Shown piece by piece: positions 1 to 6,431 of a stretch of 6,431 bases of DNA; within the stretch, counting starts at the first letter, position 1, and every line of letters starts with the position of its first letter. Origin of the DNA: Methylovirgula sp. Its GTDB lineage: Bacteria > Pseudomonadota > Alphaproteobacteria > Rhizobiales > Beijerinckiaceae. Location: positions 1 through 6,431 of the forward strand of contig JASHSW010000181.1 in NCBI GenBank assembly GCA_030038595.1. The letters run 5' to 3'. The translations under genes and the position numbers were made by a program. The notes below the pieces were generated by a model. That model was not told the origin of the DNA. It did not search any database and saw only the letters and a program-made list of their open reading frames with translations.

Positions 1-342
1 ACGCCGATCACCGCGCTGCAGACCCGCAGCCACACGATCGGCCTGCCGCCCGACATGCTGCCGCCCGGCGAGCATTACGCGCTCGAAGTGCGCGGCGATT
101 CGATGATCGAGGCGGGTATTCTCGATTCCGACACGGTCGTGATCCGCAAACAGGATACCGCCGAGACCGGCGACATCGTCGTGGCGCTCATCGACGACGA
201 GGAAGCCACCTTGAAGCGGCTGCGCCGGCGCGGCGCCTCGATCGCGCTCGAAGCCGCCAATCCCGCCTACGAGACGCGCATCTTCGGCCCCGACCGGGTG
301 CGTATCCAAGGCAAGCTCGTCGGCCTCATCCGGAAATATTGA
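1..342 (+). CDS. lexA: LexA repressor, C-terminal protease domain (5' partial)
   Basis: LexA represses SOS DNA-damage genes and cleaves itself when stimulated by RecA filaments on single-stranded DNA. Frame 1 is open from the window edge to TGA at 340-342, giving 113 residues, about half of a usual LexA of roughly 230 aa. What is visible is the S24-type self-protease domain: the catalytic serine lies in the GDSM motif (codon 34 of the window, 100-102) and the catalytic lysine in ATLKR (codon 72, 214-216), followed by the usual C-terminal strand ending GLIRKY. The helix-turn-helix DNA-binding domain and the Ala-Gly cleavage site lie upstream, outside the window. The ATG at 55 is internal, because LexA-like sequence continues upstream of it. 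The gene converges on comEC with about 100 bp between the stops. A phage-type or UmuD-like S24 peptidase is the alternative, but the close match to rhizobial LexA and the gene order argue against it. Confidence 0.95.
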   Translation, partial: TPITALQTRSHTIGLPPDMLPPGEHYALEVRGDSMIEAGILDSDTVVIRKQDTAETGDIVVALIDDEEATLKRLRRRGASIALEAANPAYETRIFGPDRVRIQGKLVGLIRKY

Positions 343-353
343 GGGCGCGCTTT

Positions 354-372
354 CTTCTCCCGGCGGGAGAAG
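354..372. terminator. GC-rich hairpin after lexA (possible terminator or intergenic repeat)
   Basis: A perfect 8-bp stem, CTTCTCCC (354-361) and GGGAGAAG (365-372), closes a 3-nt loop 12 nt beyond the lexA stop. No T-run follows it on the + strand, so it is not a textbook Rho-independent terminator. It could still end lexA transcription or protect its 3' end. The stem also resembles palindromes scattered between genes in rhizobial genomes. Confidence 0.4.
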
Positions 373-421
373 GCGGGTTGCGATCCCTCTGACGTTCCAC
401 ACCGCCGCGGCCTCCAGGGCG

Positions 422-442
422 CCCTCTCGCTCCGGGAGAGGG
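422..442. terminator. Hairpin abutting the comEC stop codon (possible terminator or intergenic repeat)
   Basis: The arms CCCTCTC (422-428) and GAGAGGG (436-442) form a perfect 7-bp stem around a 7-nt loop. On the minus strand it begins 1 nt after the comEC stop (444-446). There is no U-tract beyond it. Its core resembles the other spacer hairpin at 354-372, since both contain a CTCCSGG/GGGAGA-type core, so the two may be the ends of one degenerate repeat. Confidence 0.4.
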
Positions 443-443
443 T

Positions 444-2702
444 TCATTCGATCGGCGCGCTCGGGTCGTCGCTTAGCGCGGTTGCCGTGGCGGGCGCCCT
501 GCCCCAGCGCGGCTTCGGCGCCGGCGACCAAGGCCGATCTTCGTCGATGCCGCGCGCCGTGGTGATTGCCCAGCCTTTGCCGCGCGCGACAAGCGTCACG
601 GCGCCGGTTTCTTGCAGCCTGGCGCGATCGAGAACCAGCGACGCGGCGCAGCCGGGCGGCGCGTAGAGCGGCGTGACCACGATGTCGGCGCGCAGGCAAT
701 CCTCGGCGAACGCGGCGCGATCGAAGATAAGCGAGACGGCGCGTCCGTCCGGCAGAATGCCGACGCAGCCGATTCGGTCGCAGGCGGATTTGTCGATCGC
801 GGCGCGCGGATCGCGGTCGTCGGCGGCGGCGCTGAGCCATTGCTCCGCGGCGAACGGGCTCGGATGACGGCCGAGCACCGAAAGCGTGCCGTCGGCGCCG
901 CGCAGCGCCAGCGCGTCGCCGTCCGCCGCCACCGCGACGTCGAACGACGGGCCGGCCGCCGCGCCGTAAATTCCGAGCACCGCCAACGGGATCGCGGTCA
1001 TCCGCAAGAGCGCGCTGCGCCAGATCACCGCCGAGAGTACGGAAAGGGCCAGAAAGACGATCGCCCACGGCGCGAATGCGTCGAGATGGATCGTCGCGCC
1101 CGGCATCGAGCCGATGAGCCGCGCCGCCCACAGCACGAAACCGATCCCCAGCCCTACGTAATGCCAGACGAAGCCGTCGAGCCCGAGCGGATAGAGCAGC
1201 GTTCCGAGAAGCGCGCCCGGCACGGCGAATAGCTCGATGATCAGCAAGGTCAGCGGATTGCCGATCAAAACATAGGGGCTGAGATCGTGGAAATTATAGG
1301 CCATGAAGGAAGCCGTCGCGCTGGTCGCGCAGAAGGTCGCAAAGACGAGCGCCGCCGGCCCGCGTCCGAGCCGCCCGCGCAGAAGCGCGAGGCGTTCCTT
1401 CCAGGCCGCGGAAACGGCGGCCGGCGCCGGACCAAAGTCGGCGACGCGGCGCTCGGCGGCATAGGCGGCGCGCGCTTCATAGACGGCGACGAGCGCCGCC
1501 ACCGCGGCAAAGGAAAGCTGAAAGCTGGCGCTGAGCAGCGCCTCCGGCTGGAAGGCGATCACCAGCGCGGCGGCGATCGCCAGGTTGCGCATGCTGAGCG
1601 CCTGACGGTCGACCAGCACCGCGGCGAGCAGGATGGATGTCATGATGAGGGCGCGCTCGGTGCCGACCCGCGACCCGGTCAGAATGTCGTAGCAGATCGC
1701 TCCGAAGATCGCCGCGCCCGCCGCCCATTTCTTGATCGGATAGCGCAAAGCGAGCGTCGGGCTCAGCGCCAGCAGCCAGCGCAGGCCGACGAAGAAAATG
1801 CCTGCGACGAACGTCATCTGCACGCCCGAAATCGTGATGATGTGAAAAATCCCCGCTTCGCGGATCACTTCCTTGGTGTCCTCGGAGAGAAGATCGCGCT
1901 TGCCGGTCACCATCGCCGCGGCGATCGCGCCGGGTTCGCCGCCGATCGTCCGATCGACGCGCCGCGCCAAGGCATTGCGGCCGCGATCGACCGCCATCAT
2001 GAATCGCGTCAGGAGATCGGGCCGGCCCGGCGGCCTCAGCAGATCGACGCGGCCGAGCACGTTGCCTACCGCGCCGATGCGGGCGAACCAGGCGTCGCGC
2101 GCGAAATCGTAGCCGCCCGGCAGGCTCGCCTGCGCCGGCGGCAGCAGACGCGCTTTGAGCCGCACATAGGCGCCGGCCTCGAAGGGCGGCGTGCGGTTGA
2201 GCGTCAGGCGCACGCGGTAGGGCACGGCGGCGAGCCCGTCCGCCTTCACCGGGCGCAGCAGAAAGCGCGCGCCGGTCTGGCGAAAGTCCATCTCCTCGAT
2301 GAAACCTTCGAGCGTGGCTACTCGGATGCGATCGATCGTCGGGCTTGCGACACGCGACGCGCGCCAGCCCGCCGAGAGCAGCCCGAGGCAAAGGCAGCAA
2401 AGACCCAAGGCGATGCCCTGCGCCAAACGCCTGCCGCGCAGGACGAAAGCCAGCGTGCCGAACAGCGCCGCCGCCGCGCCGGCGTACCATAACGAGGGTT
2501 CGCGGTCGGCGAGCAAATACCAGATGGCGCCCGATCCCGCCGCCACCGGCATCCAAAGAAAGAACCGCCGCTCGGCGATCTCGATTGCGATCGCATTCAG
2601 CAGCAGACGCCGCGGATCGCCGAGCGCGCGCTTCAGCCGCGCGGCGAAACGCGAATGGGCTGCGCCGCCCAGGGCGGCGGTCGAGCCTGCAACGTGCGTC
2701 AT
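444..2702 (-). CDS. comEC: ComEC/Rec2-family DNA-uptake channel protein, no metallo-beta-lactamase domain seen
   Basis: ComEC forms the inner-membrane channel that carries single-stranded DNA into the cytoplasm during natural transformation. The protein is 752 aa. In order I see hydrophobic segments at about 48-112; a soluble part at about 120-220 matching the OB-like N-terminal domain (DUF4131); and the polytopic Competence domain at about 255-560 with AGIFHIITISGVQM (283-296), GSRVGTERA (343-351) and SFQLSF (393-398). The soluble tail, about 585-752, has cysteines at 641, 646, 669 and 685. It shows no HxHxDH metal motif, so the nuclease-like C-terminal domain of longer ComEC proteins is absent or unrecognisable; short forms like this are common in alphaproteobacteria. 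ATG 2700-2702 is the first usable start: the frame stays open upstream but has no ATG, GTG or TTG back to the gltX start. No good ribosome site sits at the right distance. Transformation in this organism is not shown by this gene alone. Confidence 0.9.
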   Translation of the reverse strand: MTHVAGSTAALGGAAHSRFAARLKRALGDPRRLLLNAIAIEIAERRFFLWMPVAAGSGAIWYLLADREPSLWYAGAAAALFGTLAFVLRGRRLAQGIALGLCCLCLGLLSAGWRASRVASPTIDRIRVATLEGFIEEMDFRQTGARFLLRPVKADGLAAVPYRVRLTLNRTPPFEAGAYVRLKARLLPPAQASLPGGYDFARDAWFARIGAVGNVLGRVDLLRPPGRPDLLTRFMMAVDRGRNALARRVDRTIGGEPGAIAAAMVTGKRDLLSEDTKEVIREAGIFHIITISGVQMTFVAGIFFVGLRWLLALSPTLALRYPIKKWAAGAAIFGAICYDILTGSRVGTERALIMTSILLAAVLVDRQALSMRNLAIAAALVIAFQPEALLSASFQLSFAAVAALVAVYEARAAYAAERRVADFGPAPAAVSAAWKERLALLRGRLGRGPAALVFATFCATSATASFMAYNFHDLSPYVLIGNPLTLLIIELFAVPGALLGTLLYPLGLDGFVWHYVGLGIGFVLWAARLIGSMPGATIHLDAFAPWAIVFLALSVLSAVIWRSALLRMTAIPLAVLGIYGAAAGPSFDVAVAADGDALALRGADGTLSVLGRHPSPFAAEQWLSAAADDRDPRAAIDKSACDRIGCVGILPDGRAVSLIFDRAAFAEDCLRADIVVTPLYAPPGCAASLVLDRARLQETGAVTLVARGKGWAITTARGIDEDRPWSPAPKPRWGRAPATATALSDDPSAPIE

Positions 2703-2719
2703 CGGGAGGCCCCCGAGGC

Positions 2720-2748
2720 ATGATCGGACCGGGAGCTCGACGTTGCAA
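2720..2748 (-). promoter_or_regulatory. Weak candidate promoter for comEC
   Basis: On the minus strand TTGCAA (2748-2743) and GATCAT (2725-2720) are separated by 17 nt, each matching 4 of 6 bases of the sigma-70 consensus. Transcription would begin only about 10 nt before the comEC ATG, giving a very short leader. It lies in the 140-bp spacer shared with gltX. For gltX on the + strand I see only poor matches, for example TTGCGT at 2781. Such matches arise easily by chance. Confidence 0.2.
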
Positions 2749-2842
2749 GGCCTCCTGGAATAAATCGCCGATGAACGCGCTTGCGTCGTCGCCGCGTAGA
2801 TCCTAGGCGTTTGGTCGGGAACGAAGATTGGAACCGCCCTGC

Positions 2843-4264
2843 ATGCCGGATGAGGTCGTCACCCGATTTGCGCCATCGCCGACCGGCTTTCTGCACATCG
2901 GCGGAGCCCGCACCGCGCTGTTCAATTGGCTCTTTGCGCGCCACGCCGGCGGCAAGATGCTGCTGCGCATCGAAGACACGGATCGGGAGCGTTCGACGGA
3001 CGCGGCGATCGCCGCGATCCTCGACGGGCTCAAATGGCTGGGTCTCGATTGGGACGGCGAGGCGATCTACCAATCCCGTCGCGCCGACCGGCACCGCGAG
3101 GTCGCCGAGCAATTGCTCGCCGCCGGCAAGGCCTATTATTGCTACGCGAGCCCGGAAGAACTCGACGAGATGCGCGCCAAGGCGCGCGCCGAAGGCCGCC
3201 CGCCGCGCTACGATGGGCGCTGGCGCGATCGTTCGCCGGCCGAAGCGCCGCCCGGGATCAAACCCGTGATCCGCCTCAAGGCGCCGCAAACCGGCGAGAC
3301 CGTCCTCGAAGACAAGGTGCAGGGCCGCGTCGCCTGGGCGAACGAAAATCTCGACGATCTCGTGCTGCTGCGTTCCGACGGCACGCCAACCTATATGCTG
3401 GCTGTGGTCGTCGACGATCGCGACATGGGCATCACCCAGATCATCCGCGGCGACGATCATCTGACCAACGCGGCCCGGCAGATGCAGATCTATCAGGCGC
3501 TCGATTGGCAAGTGCCGGCGATGGCGCATATCCCGCTGATCCACGGCACGGACGGAGCCAAATTGTCGAAGCGGCATGGCGCGCTTGGCATCGACGCCTA
3601 TCGCGCCATGGGCTATCTGCCGGCGGCGCTGCGCAATTACCTCGTGCGGCTCGGCTGGAGCCACGGCGACACGGAGTTCTTCACCACCGAAGCGATGATC
3701 GAATCCTTCGATCTCGCCCATATCGGGCGCTCGCCGGCGCGTTTCGACTTCTCGAAGCTCGAGAACATGAACGGCCATTACATTCGCGCCAGCCGCGAAG
3801 AAGATCTGGTCGCCGCGCTCGTCGAAACCTGGCCGCATCTGCCGGATCGCGACGACCTGCCGAAAGCGCTCGATGCCTCGATGCAGAAGAAGCTGCTCGC
3901 TGCCATGCCGGGGCTGAAGGAGCGCGCCAAGACGCTTGCCGAACTGCGCGACGGCGCGGCGTTCCTGTTCGCCGAGCGGCCGTTGGCGCTCGATGCCCAG
4001 GCTGCCGATATTCTCAATTCCGGCGGCAGAGACCATGTCGCCCGTCTTCTGCCGCGTCTCGCCGATTTGCGCGAATGGACATCGGCGGCGACGGAAGCCG
4101 CGGTGCGCGCCTATGCCGAGGAAACCAATCTGAAACTTGGTCAAGTTGCCCAACCTTTGCGCGCCGCGCTGACCGGACGCGCAACTTCGCCCGGAATTTT
4201 TGACGTTCTCCGCGTATTGGGGCGCGAGGAAAGTTTGGGCAGGTTGGCGGATCAGGCTCACTGA
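2843..4264 (+). CDS. gltX: Glutamyl-tRNA synthetase
   Basis: This class I synthetase charges tRNA-Glu with glutamate in the cytoplasm. The 473-aa length is normal. Catalytic-core signatures are the HIGH-type motif HIGG (18-21) after [15 protein letters not shown] (202-209) in the tRNA-acceptor/active-site region, and the KMSKS-type loop KLSKR (240-244). The C-terminal helical part, about 310-473, is the anticodon-binding region. Of the four zinc ligands in E. coli GluRS (C98, C100, C125, H127) only the first is matched, by C100; the others align with A102, W127 and D129, so zinc binding is probably lost. ATG 2843 is chosen because the protein begins [15 protein letters not shown], as in relatives; GGAAC at 2830-2834 is a weak ribosome site. 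A TTG at 2828 would add only five residues. In lineages lacking GlnRS this enzyme may also charge tRNA-Gln for GatCAB to amidate; the window cannot show that. It diverges from comEC and precedes gltA. Confidence 0.96.
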   Translation: MPDEVVTRFAPSPTGFLHIGGARTALFNWLFARHAGGKMLLRIEDTDRERSTDAAIAAILDGLKWLGLDWDGEAIYQSRRADRHREVAEQLLAAGKAYYCYASPEELDEMRAKARAEGRPPRYDGRWRDRSPAEAPPGIKPVIRLKAPQTGETVLEDKVQGRVAWANENLDDLVLLRSDGTPTYMLAVVVDDRDMGITQIIRGDDHLTNAARQMQIYQALDWQVPAMAHIPLIHGTDGAKLSKRHGALGIDAYRAMGYLPAALRNYLVRLGWSHGDTEFFTTEAMIESFDLAHIGRSPARFDFSKLENMNGHYIRASREEDLVAALVETWPHLPDRDDLPKALDASMQKKLLAAMPGLKERAKTLAELRDGAAFLFAERPLALDAQAADILNSGGRDHVARLLPRLADLREWTSAATEAAVRAYAEETNLKLGQVAQPLRAALTGRATSPGIFDVLRVLGREESLGRLADQAH

Positions 4265-4301
4265 CGGCGAAGTGTGCAAAGCCGCATCGGCCGCAGCTTG
4301 A

Positions 4302-4325
4302 ACCTGACGCAACTATGCGTTAGGT
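4302..4325. promoter_or_regulatory. Inverted repeat between gltX and gltA (operator or terminator)
   Basis: The arms ACCTGACGCA (4302-4311) and TGCGTTAGGT (4316-4325) pair over 10 bp around a 4-nt centre, with a single G-T pair. It starts 38 nt after the gltX stop. As RNA it would be a firm hairpin, but no U-tract follows, so a simple terminator is doubtful. It covers part of the -35 and all of the spacer of the candidate gltA promoter, which would suit a repressor operator. Both readings are inference. Confidence 0.45.
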
Positions 4326-4331
4326 GATATT
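4304..4331 (+). promoter_or_regulatory. Candidate gltA promoter
   Basis: CTGACG (4304-4309) and GATATT (4326-4331) stand 16 nt apart, each matching 4 of 6 consensus bases. This is the best sigma-70-like pair I found in the 163-bp gltX-gltA spacer. It would give a 5' leader of roughly 90 nt containing the second dyad at 4357-4381. The gap from gltX is long enough for gltA to have its own promoter. Confidence 0.3.
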
Positions 4332-4356
4332 GCAGTGCACCACCGCGTCCGCCCCG

Positions 4357-4381
4357 GTTGTCGGAATGTATATCCGGCAAC
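4357..4381. promoter_or_regulatory. Second inverted repeat, in the gltA leader
   Basis: The arms GTTGTCGGA (4357-4365) and TCCGGCAAC (4373-4381) pair over 9 bp with one T-G pair, around the 7-nt AT-rich centre ATGTATA. It ends 46 nt before the gltA start. It could be a transcription-factor site (AT-rich centre, symmetric arms) or a hairpin in the leader RNA. No protein-binding family is recognised. Confidence 0.45.
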
Positions 4382-4427
4382 GGGCGCCACGGACCCGGCG
4401 CGGGCGACATTAGGAAGGCGGGCTCCC

Positions 4428-5741
4428 ATGCTGGATGCAACGAAGCAGGCTCCCACGAGCGCGACCGGAATGATCACCGTTGGCGACAAATCCGTTGCCG
4501 TGCCGGTCAAGGCCGGTACGATCGGTCCCTCCGTCCTCGATATTGGCAAGCTCTACGCCCAGACCGGGATGTTCACCTACGATCCCGGCTTCACCTCTAC
4601 GGCGAGCTGCGAGTCGCAAATCACCTACATCGACGGCGACCAAGGCATTCTGCTGTATCGCGGCTATCCGATCGAACAGCTCGCCGAGAAAGGCGACTTT
4701 CTCGAAACCTGCTATCTGCTTCTCTACGGCGAATTGCCGACCGTCTCGCAGCGCGCCGATTTCGACTATCGCATCACCCGCCATACGATGGTGCACGAGC
4801 AGCTGGCGCGGTTCTTCCAGGGATTCCGCCGCGACGCGCATCCCATGGCGGTGCTCGTTGCCAGCGTCGGCGCGCTCTCCGCCTTCTATCACGATTCAAC
4901 CGACGTCTCCGAGCAGCATCAACGCATGCTCGCCTCGATGCGGCTTATCGGCAAACTGCCGACGCTCGCCGCGATGGCCTATAAATATGCAATCGGCCAG
5001 CCGTTCATCTACCCGAAGAATGACCTCGACTACGCCTCCAACTTCCTGCGCATGTGCTACGCCGTCCCCTGCGAGGAATATCAGGTCAATCCGGTGATGG
5101 CGCGCGCCCTCGACCAGATCTTCATCCTGCACGCCGATCACGAACAGAACGCCTCGACGTCGACGGTGCGGCTTGCCGGCTCTTCCGGCGCAAACCCGTT
5201 CGCCTGTATCGCCGCAGGCGTGGCTTGCCTTTGGGGCCCGGCGCATGGCGGCGCCAACGAAGCGGCCCTCAAAATGCTCGAGGAAATCGGCACGGTCAAA
5301 AACATTCCCAAATACATCGCTCGCGCCAAGGACAAGAACGATTCCTTCCGCCTCATGGGCTTCGGGCATCGCGTCTACAAGAACTACGATCCGCGCGCCA
5401 AGATCATGCAGAAGCGCTGCCACGAAGTTCTGGAGGCGCGCGGCAAAAAGGACGATCCGCTGCTCGAAGTCGCCATGGAGCTCGAACAGATCGCCCTCAA
5501 CGACGAATATTTCATCGAGAAGAAGCTCTATCCCAATATCGATTTCTATTCCGGCATTACGCTCAAGGCGATGGGATTCCCCACTTCGATGTTCACGGCC
5601 CTCTTCGCCGTGGCGCGCACCGCCGGCTGGGTCGCGCAGTGGAAGGAGATGATCGAGGACCCCGGCCAAAAGATCGGCCGGCCGCGCCAGCTCTATACCG
5701 GCGCCGCACCACGCGAATACCTGCCGATCGAGCAGCGTTGA
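4428..5741 (+). CDS. gltA: Citrate synthase, E. coli-like hexameric type
   Basis: Citrate synthase condenses oxaloacetate and acetyl-CoA into citrate, the first step of the TCA cycle. The protein is 437 aa, against 427 for E. coli GltA, and aligns throughout from FTSTASCES to RPRQLYTG. Catalytic residues H264, H305 and D362 of E. coli correspond to H273 ([10 protein letters not shown]), H314 ([14 protein letters not shown]) and D372 (YPNIDFYSG). Residues reported for the E. coli NADH inhibition site are also kept at a constant offset of nine: R118, H119, T120, Y154, R172, K176 and C215. Allosteric inhibition by NADH is therefore plausible but inferred. ATG 4428 is chosen because AGGAAGG (4412-4418) lies 9 nt upstream; the frame is open back to a GTG at 4335, but that extension lacks a ribosome site and resembles no citrate synthase. 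2-methylcitrate synthase is an alternative, less likely because that family is shorter. Confidence 0.97.
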   Translation: MLDATKQAPTSATGMITVGDKSVAVPVKAGTIGPSVLDIGKLYAQTGMFTYDPGFTSTASCESQITYIDGDQGILLYRGYPIEQLAEKGDFLETCYLLLYGELPTVSQRADFDYRITRHTMVHEQLARFFQGFRRDAHPMAVLVASVGALSAFYHDSTDVSEQHQRMLASMRLIGKLPTLAAMAYKYAIGQPFIYPKNDLDYASNFLRMCYAVPCEEYQVNPVMARALDQIFILHADHEQNASTSTVRLAGSSGANPFACIAAGVACLWGPAHGGANEAALKMLEEIGTVKNIPKYIARAKDKNDSFRLMGFGHRVYKNYDPRAKIMQKRCHEVLEARGKKDDPLLEVAMELEQIALNDEYFIEKKLYPNIDFYSGITLKAMGFPTSMFTALFAVARTAGWVAQWKEMIEDPGQKIGRPRQLYTGAAPREYLPIEQR

Positions 5742-5801
5742 ATTGCGCGGCGGCCGAGAGTAGATGCTGATCGGCGAAACCGGCTCGTCCCGGGTCGGCG
5801 C

Positions 5802-5818
5802 ATGCTCTATGTGAGCAT
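5802..5818. repeat. Small inverted repeat upstream of the SDR gene
   Basis: ATGCTC (5802-5807) and GAGCAT (5813-5818) form a perfect 6-bp stem with a 5-nt loop, 14 nt before the SDR start and about 60 nt after gltA. It stops just short of the likely ribosome site and has no U-tract. It may be a weak operator or a chance dyad. Confidence 0.25.
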
Positions 5819-5832
5819 CGGGAACAGGGCAG

Positions 5833-6431
5833 ATGGCCGAAACACGTCCGACGGCGCTCGTCACCGGTGCATCGTCCGGCATAGGCCTCGAAATTTGCCG
5901 GGCGCTGGCGGAAAACGGCTTCGATCTTCGTCTCGTGGCGCGCAGCGAGGCGAAGCTTGCCGAGCTCGCTCAAGAGCTTGCCCGCCTGCATGCGATCAGC
6001 GCCGTACCCTTGGTCGCCGACCTTGCCGAGCCCGGCGCGCCGCAACGGATCTACGACGAGCTCCGATCGGCCGGGACGCAGATTGACGCGCTCGTCAACA
6101 ACGCCGGCTTCGGCGCGCACGGCGCGTTTGCTGCGCTGCCTCTTCAACATCAGCTGGAGATGATTGCGGTCAATGTCACCGCGTTGACGGCGCTTACCCG
6201 CCTCTTCCTGCCCGACATGCTGGCCCGCAAACAAGGACGGATCTTGAACGTCGGATCGACCGCAGGTTTTCAGCCAGGCCCCAACATGGCGGTCTATTAC
6301 GCCACCAAGGCCTATGTGCTTTTGTTCTCGGAGGCGCTCGCCGAAGAGCTTGCGGGCAGCGGCGTCAGTCTCACCTGCCTCTGTCCGGGACCGACCAAGA
6401 CGCAATTTGCAGCTACCGCAGATATGGAGAA
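5833..6431 (+). CDS. Short-chain dehydrogenase/reductase, DltE-like (3' partial)
   Basis: This is an NAD(P)-dependent oxidoreductase of the classical SDR family; the substrate cannot be named. The first 199 residues are visible, the usual length being about 250-270, so the last quarter lies past the right edge. Motifs in order: the Rossmann nucleotide-binding loop TGASSGIG (11-18), R37 after the second strand (VAR), which tends to favour NADP, D63 (VADL), NNAG (89-92), catalytic N114, S142 (NVGSTAG), and Y155 with K159 (YYATK), then PGPTKT (185-190). All four catalytic residues are intact. ATG 5833 is fixed by an in-frame TGA at 5812-5814 just upstream, with GGGAAC (5820-5825) as a likely ribosome site. 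The PGPTKTQF ending and overall pattern resemble the DltE/YqjQ-like group (COG0300). It is co-oriented with gltA, 91 bp downstream, and may be read through from it or have its own promoter. Confidence 0.92.
   Translation, partial: MAETRPTALVTGASSGIGLEICRALAENGFDLRLVARSEAKLAELAQELARLHAISAVPLVADLAEPGAPQRIYDELRSAGTQIDALVNNAGFGAHGAFAALPLQHQLEMIAVNVTALTALTRLFLPDMLARKQGRILNVGSTAGFQPGPNMAVYYATKAYVLLFSEALAEELAGSGVSLTCLCPGPTKTQFAATADME

Noticed and set aside
1287..2492. 401-codon open frame on the + strand antisense to comEC (also 612-1232).
   Set aside because: The translation is rich in Arg, Ala, Gly and Gln with no family likeness, as expected for the shadow of a GC-rich gene. The minus strand encodes a clear ComEC.
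2751..2756. AGGAGG on the - strand upstream of comEC, a strong ribosome-site sequence.
   Set aside because: It lies 48 nt before the comEC ATG. The only start codon near it, a TTG 2 nt away, is too close and in another frame.
2818..2834. Direct repeat GGAAC ... GGAAC just before gltX, resembling the alphaproteobacterial SOS box GAAC-N7-GAAC.
   Set aside because: The two GAAC units are separated by 8 nt, not 7, and gltX is not an SOS gene. It is also partly the gltX ribosome-site region.
2699..4312. 537-codon open frame on the - strand antisense to gltX.
   Set aside because: It fully overlaps a well-supported GluRS gene and runs into the comEC start. Its length follows from codon bias in the real gene.
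4335..4427. 31-codon N-terminal extension of citrate synthase from a GTG.
   Set aside because: It has no ribosome site, its residues are unlike citrate synthase, and it overlaps the second dyad. ATG 4428 has a good AGGAAGG at the right distance.
5802..6086. 94-codon + strand frame beginning upstream of the SDR gene.
   Set aside because: It overlaps the SDR reading frame, which carries all SDR motifs, and its own translation is an Arg-rich shadow.

Overview
The window is about 6.4 kb of GC-rich chromosomal DNA with dense coding and the codon use of an alphaproteobacterium. The gene order lexA (end), comEC on the opposite strand, gltX, gltA matches a block that I recall as typical of Hyphomicrobiales (Rhizobiales). 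The protein sequences fit that order, perhaps a Bradyrhizobium-, Beijerinckia- or Methylocystis-like lineage. The genus is not resolved. Order level is a fairly confident inference from family knowledge; anything finer is a guess.

Layout: (1) 1-342 (+), the C-terminal protease half of the SOS repressor LexA, cut by the left edge. (2) 343-443, a short convergent spacer with two GC-rich hairpins. (3) 444-2702 (-), a ComEC/Rec2-type inner-membrane DNA-uptake channel protein. (4) 2703-2842, a divergent spacer carrying the control regions of comEC and gltX. (5) 2843-4264 (+), glutamyl-tRNA synthetase. (6) 4265-4427, a leader region with two inverted repeats and a possible gltA promoter. (7) 4428-5741 (+), citrate synthase. 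(8) 5742-5832, a short spacer with a small dyad. (9) 5833 to the right edge (+), a classical short-chain dehydrogenase/reductase cut by the window end.

The genes are mostly housekeeping: DNA-damage control (lexA), DNA uptake (comEC), aminoacyl-tRNA supply (gltX), entry into the TCA cycle (gltA) and one oxidoreductase of unknown substrate. lexA and comEC converge; comEC and gltX diverge; gltX, gltA and the SDR gene are co-oriented but separated by 163 and 91 bp, so each may have its own promoter. No stretch longer than 300 bp lacks a gene. I see no mobile element, tRNA, rRNA, CRISPR array or phage gene, and no sign of a new multi-gene system. The points worth a second look are small: a ComEC without a recognisable metallo-beta-lactamase domain and with an altered channel motif, a GluRS that has lost its zinc ligands, a citrate synthase that keeps the E. 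coli-type NADH-site residues, and paired dyads upstream of gltA.
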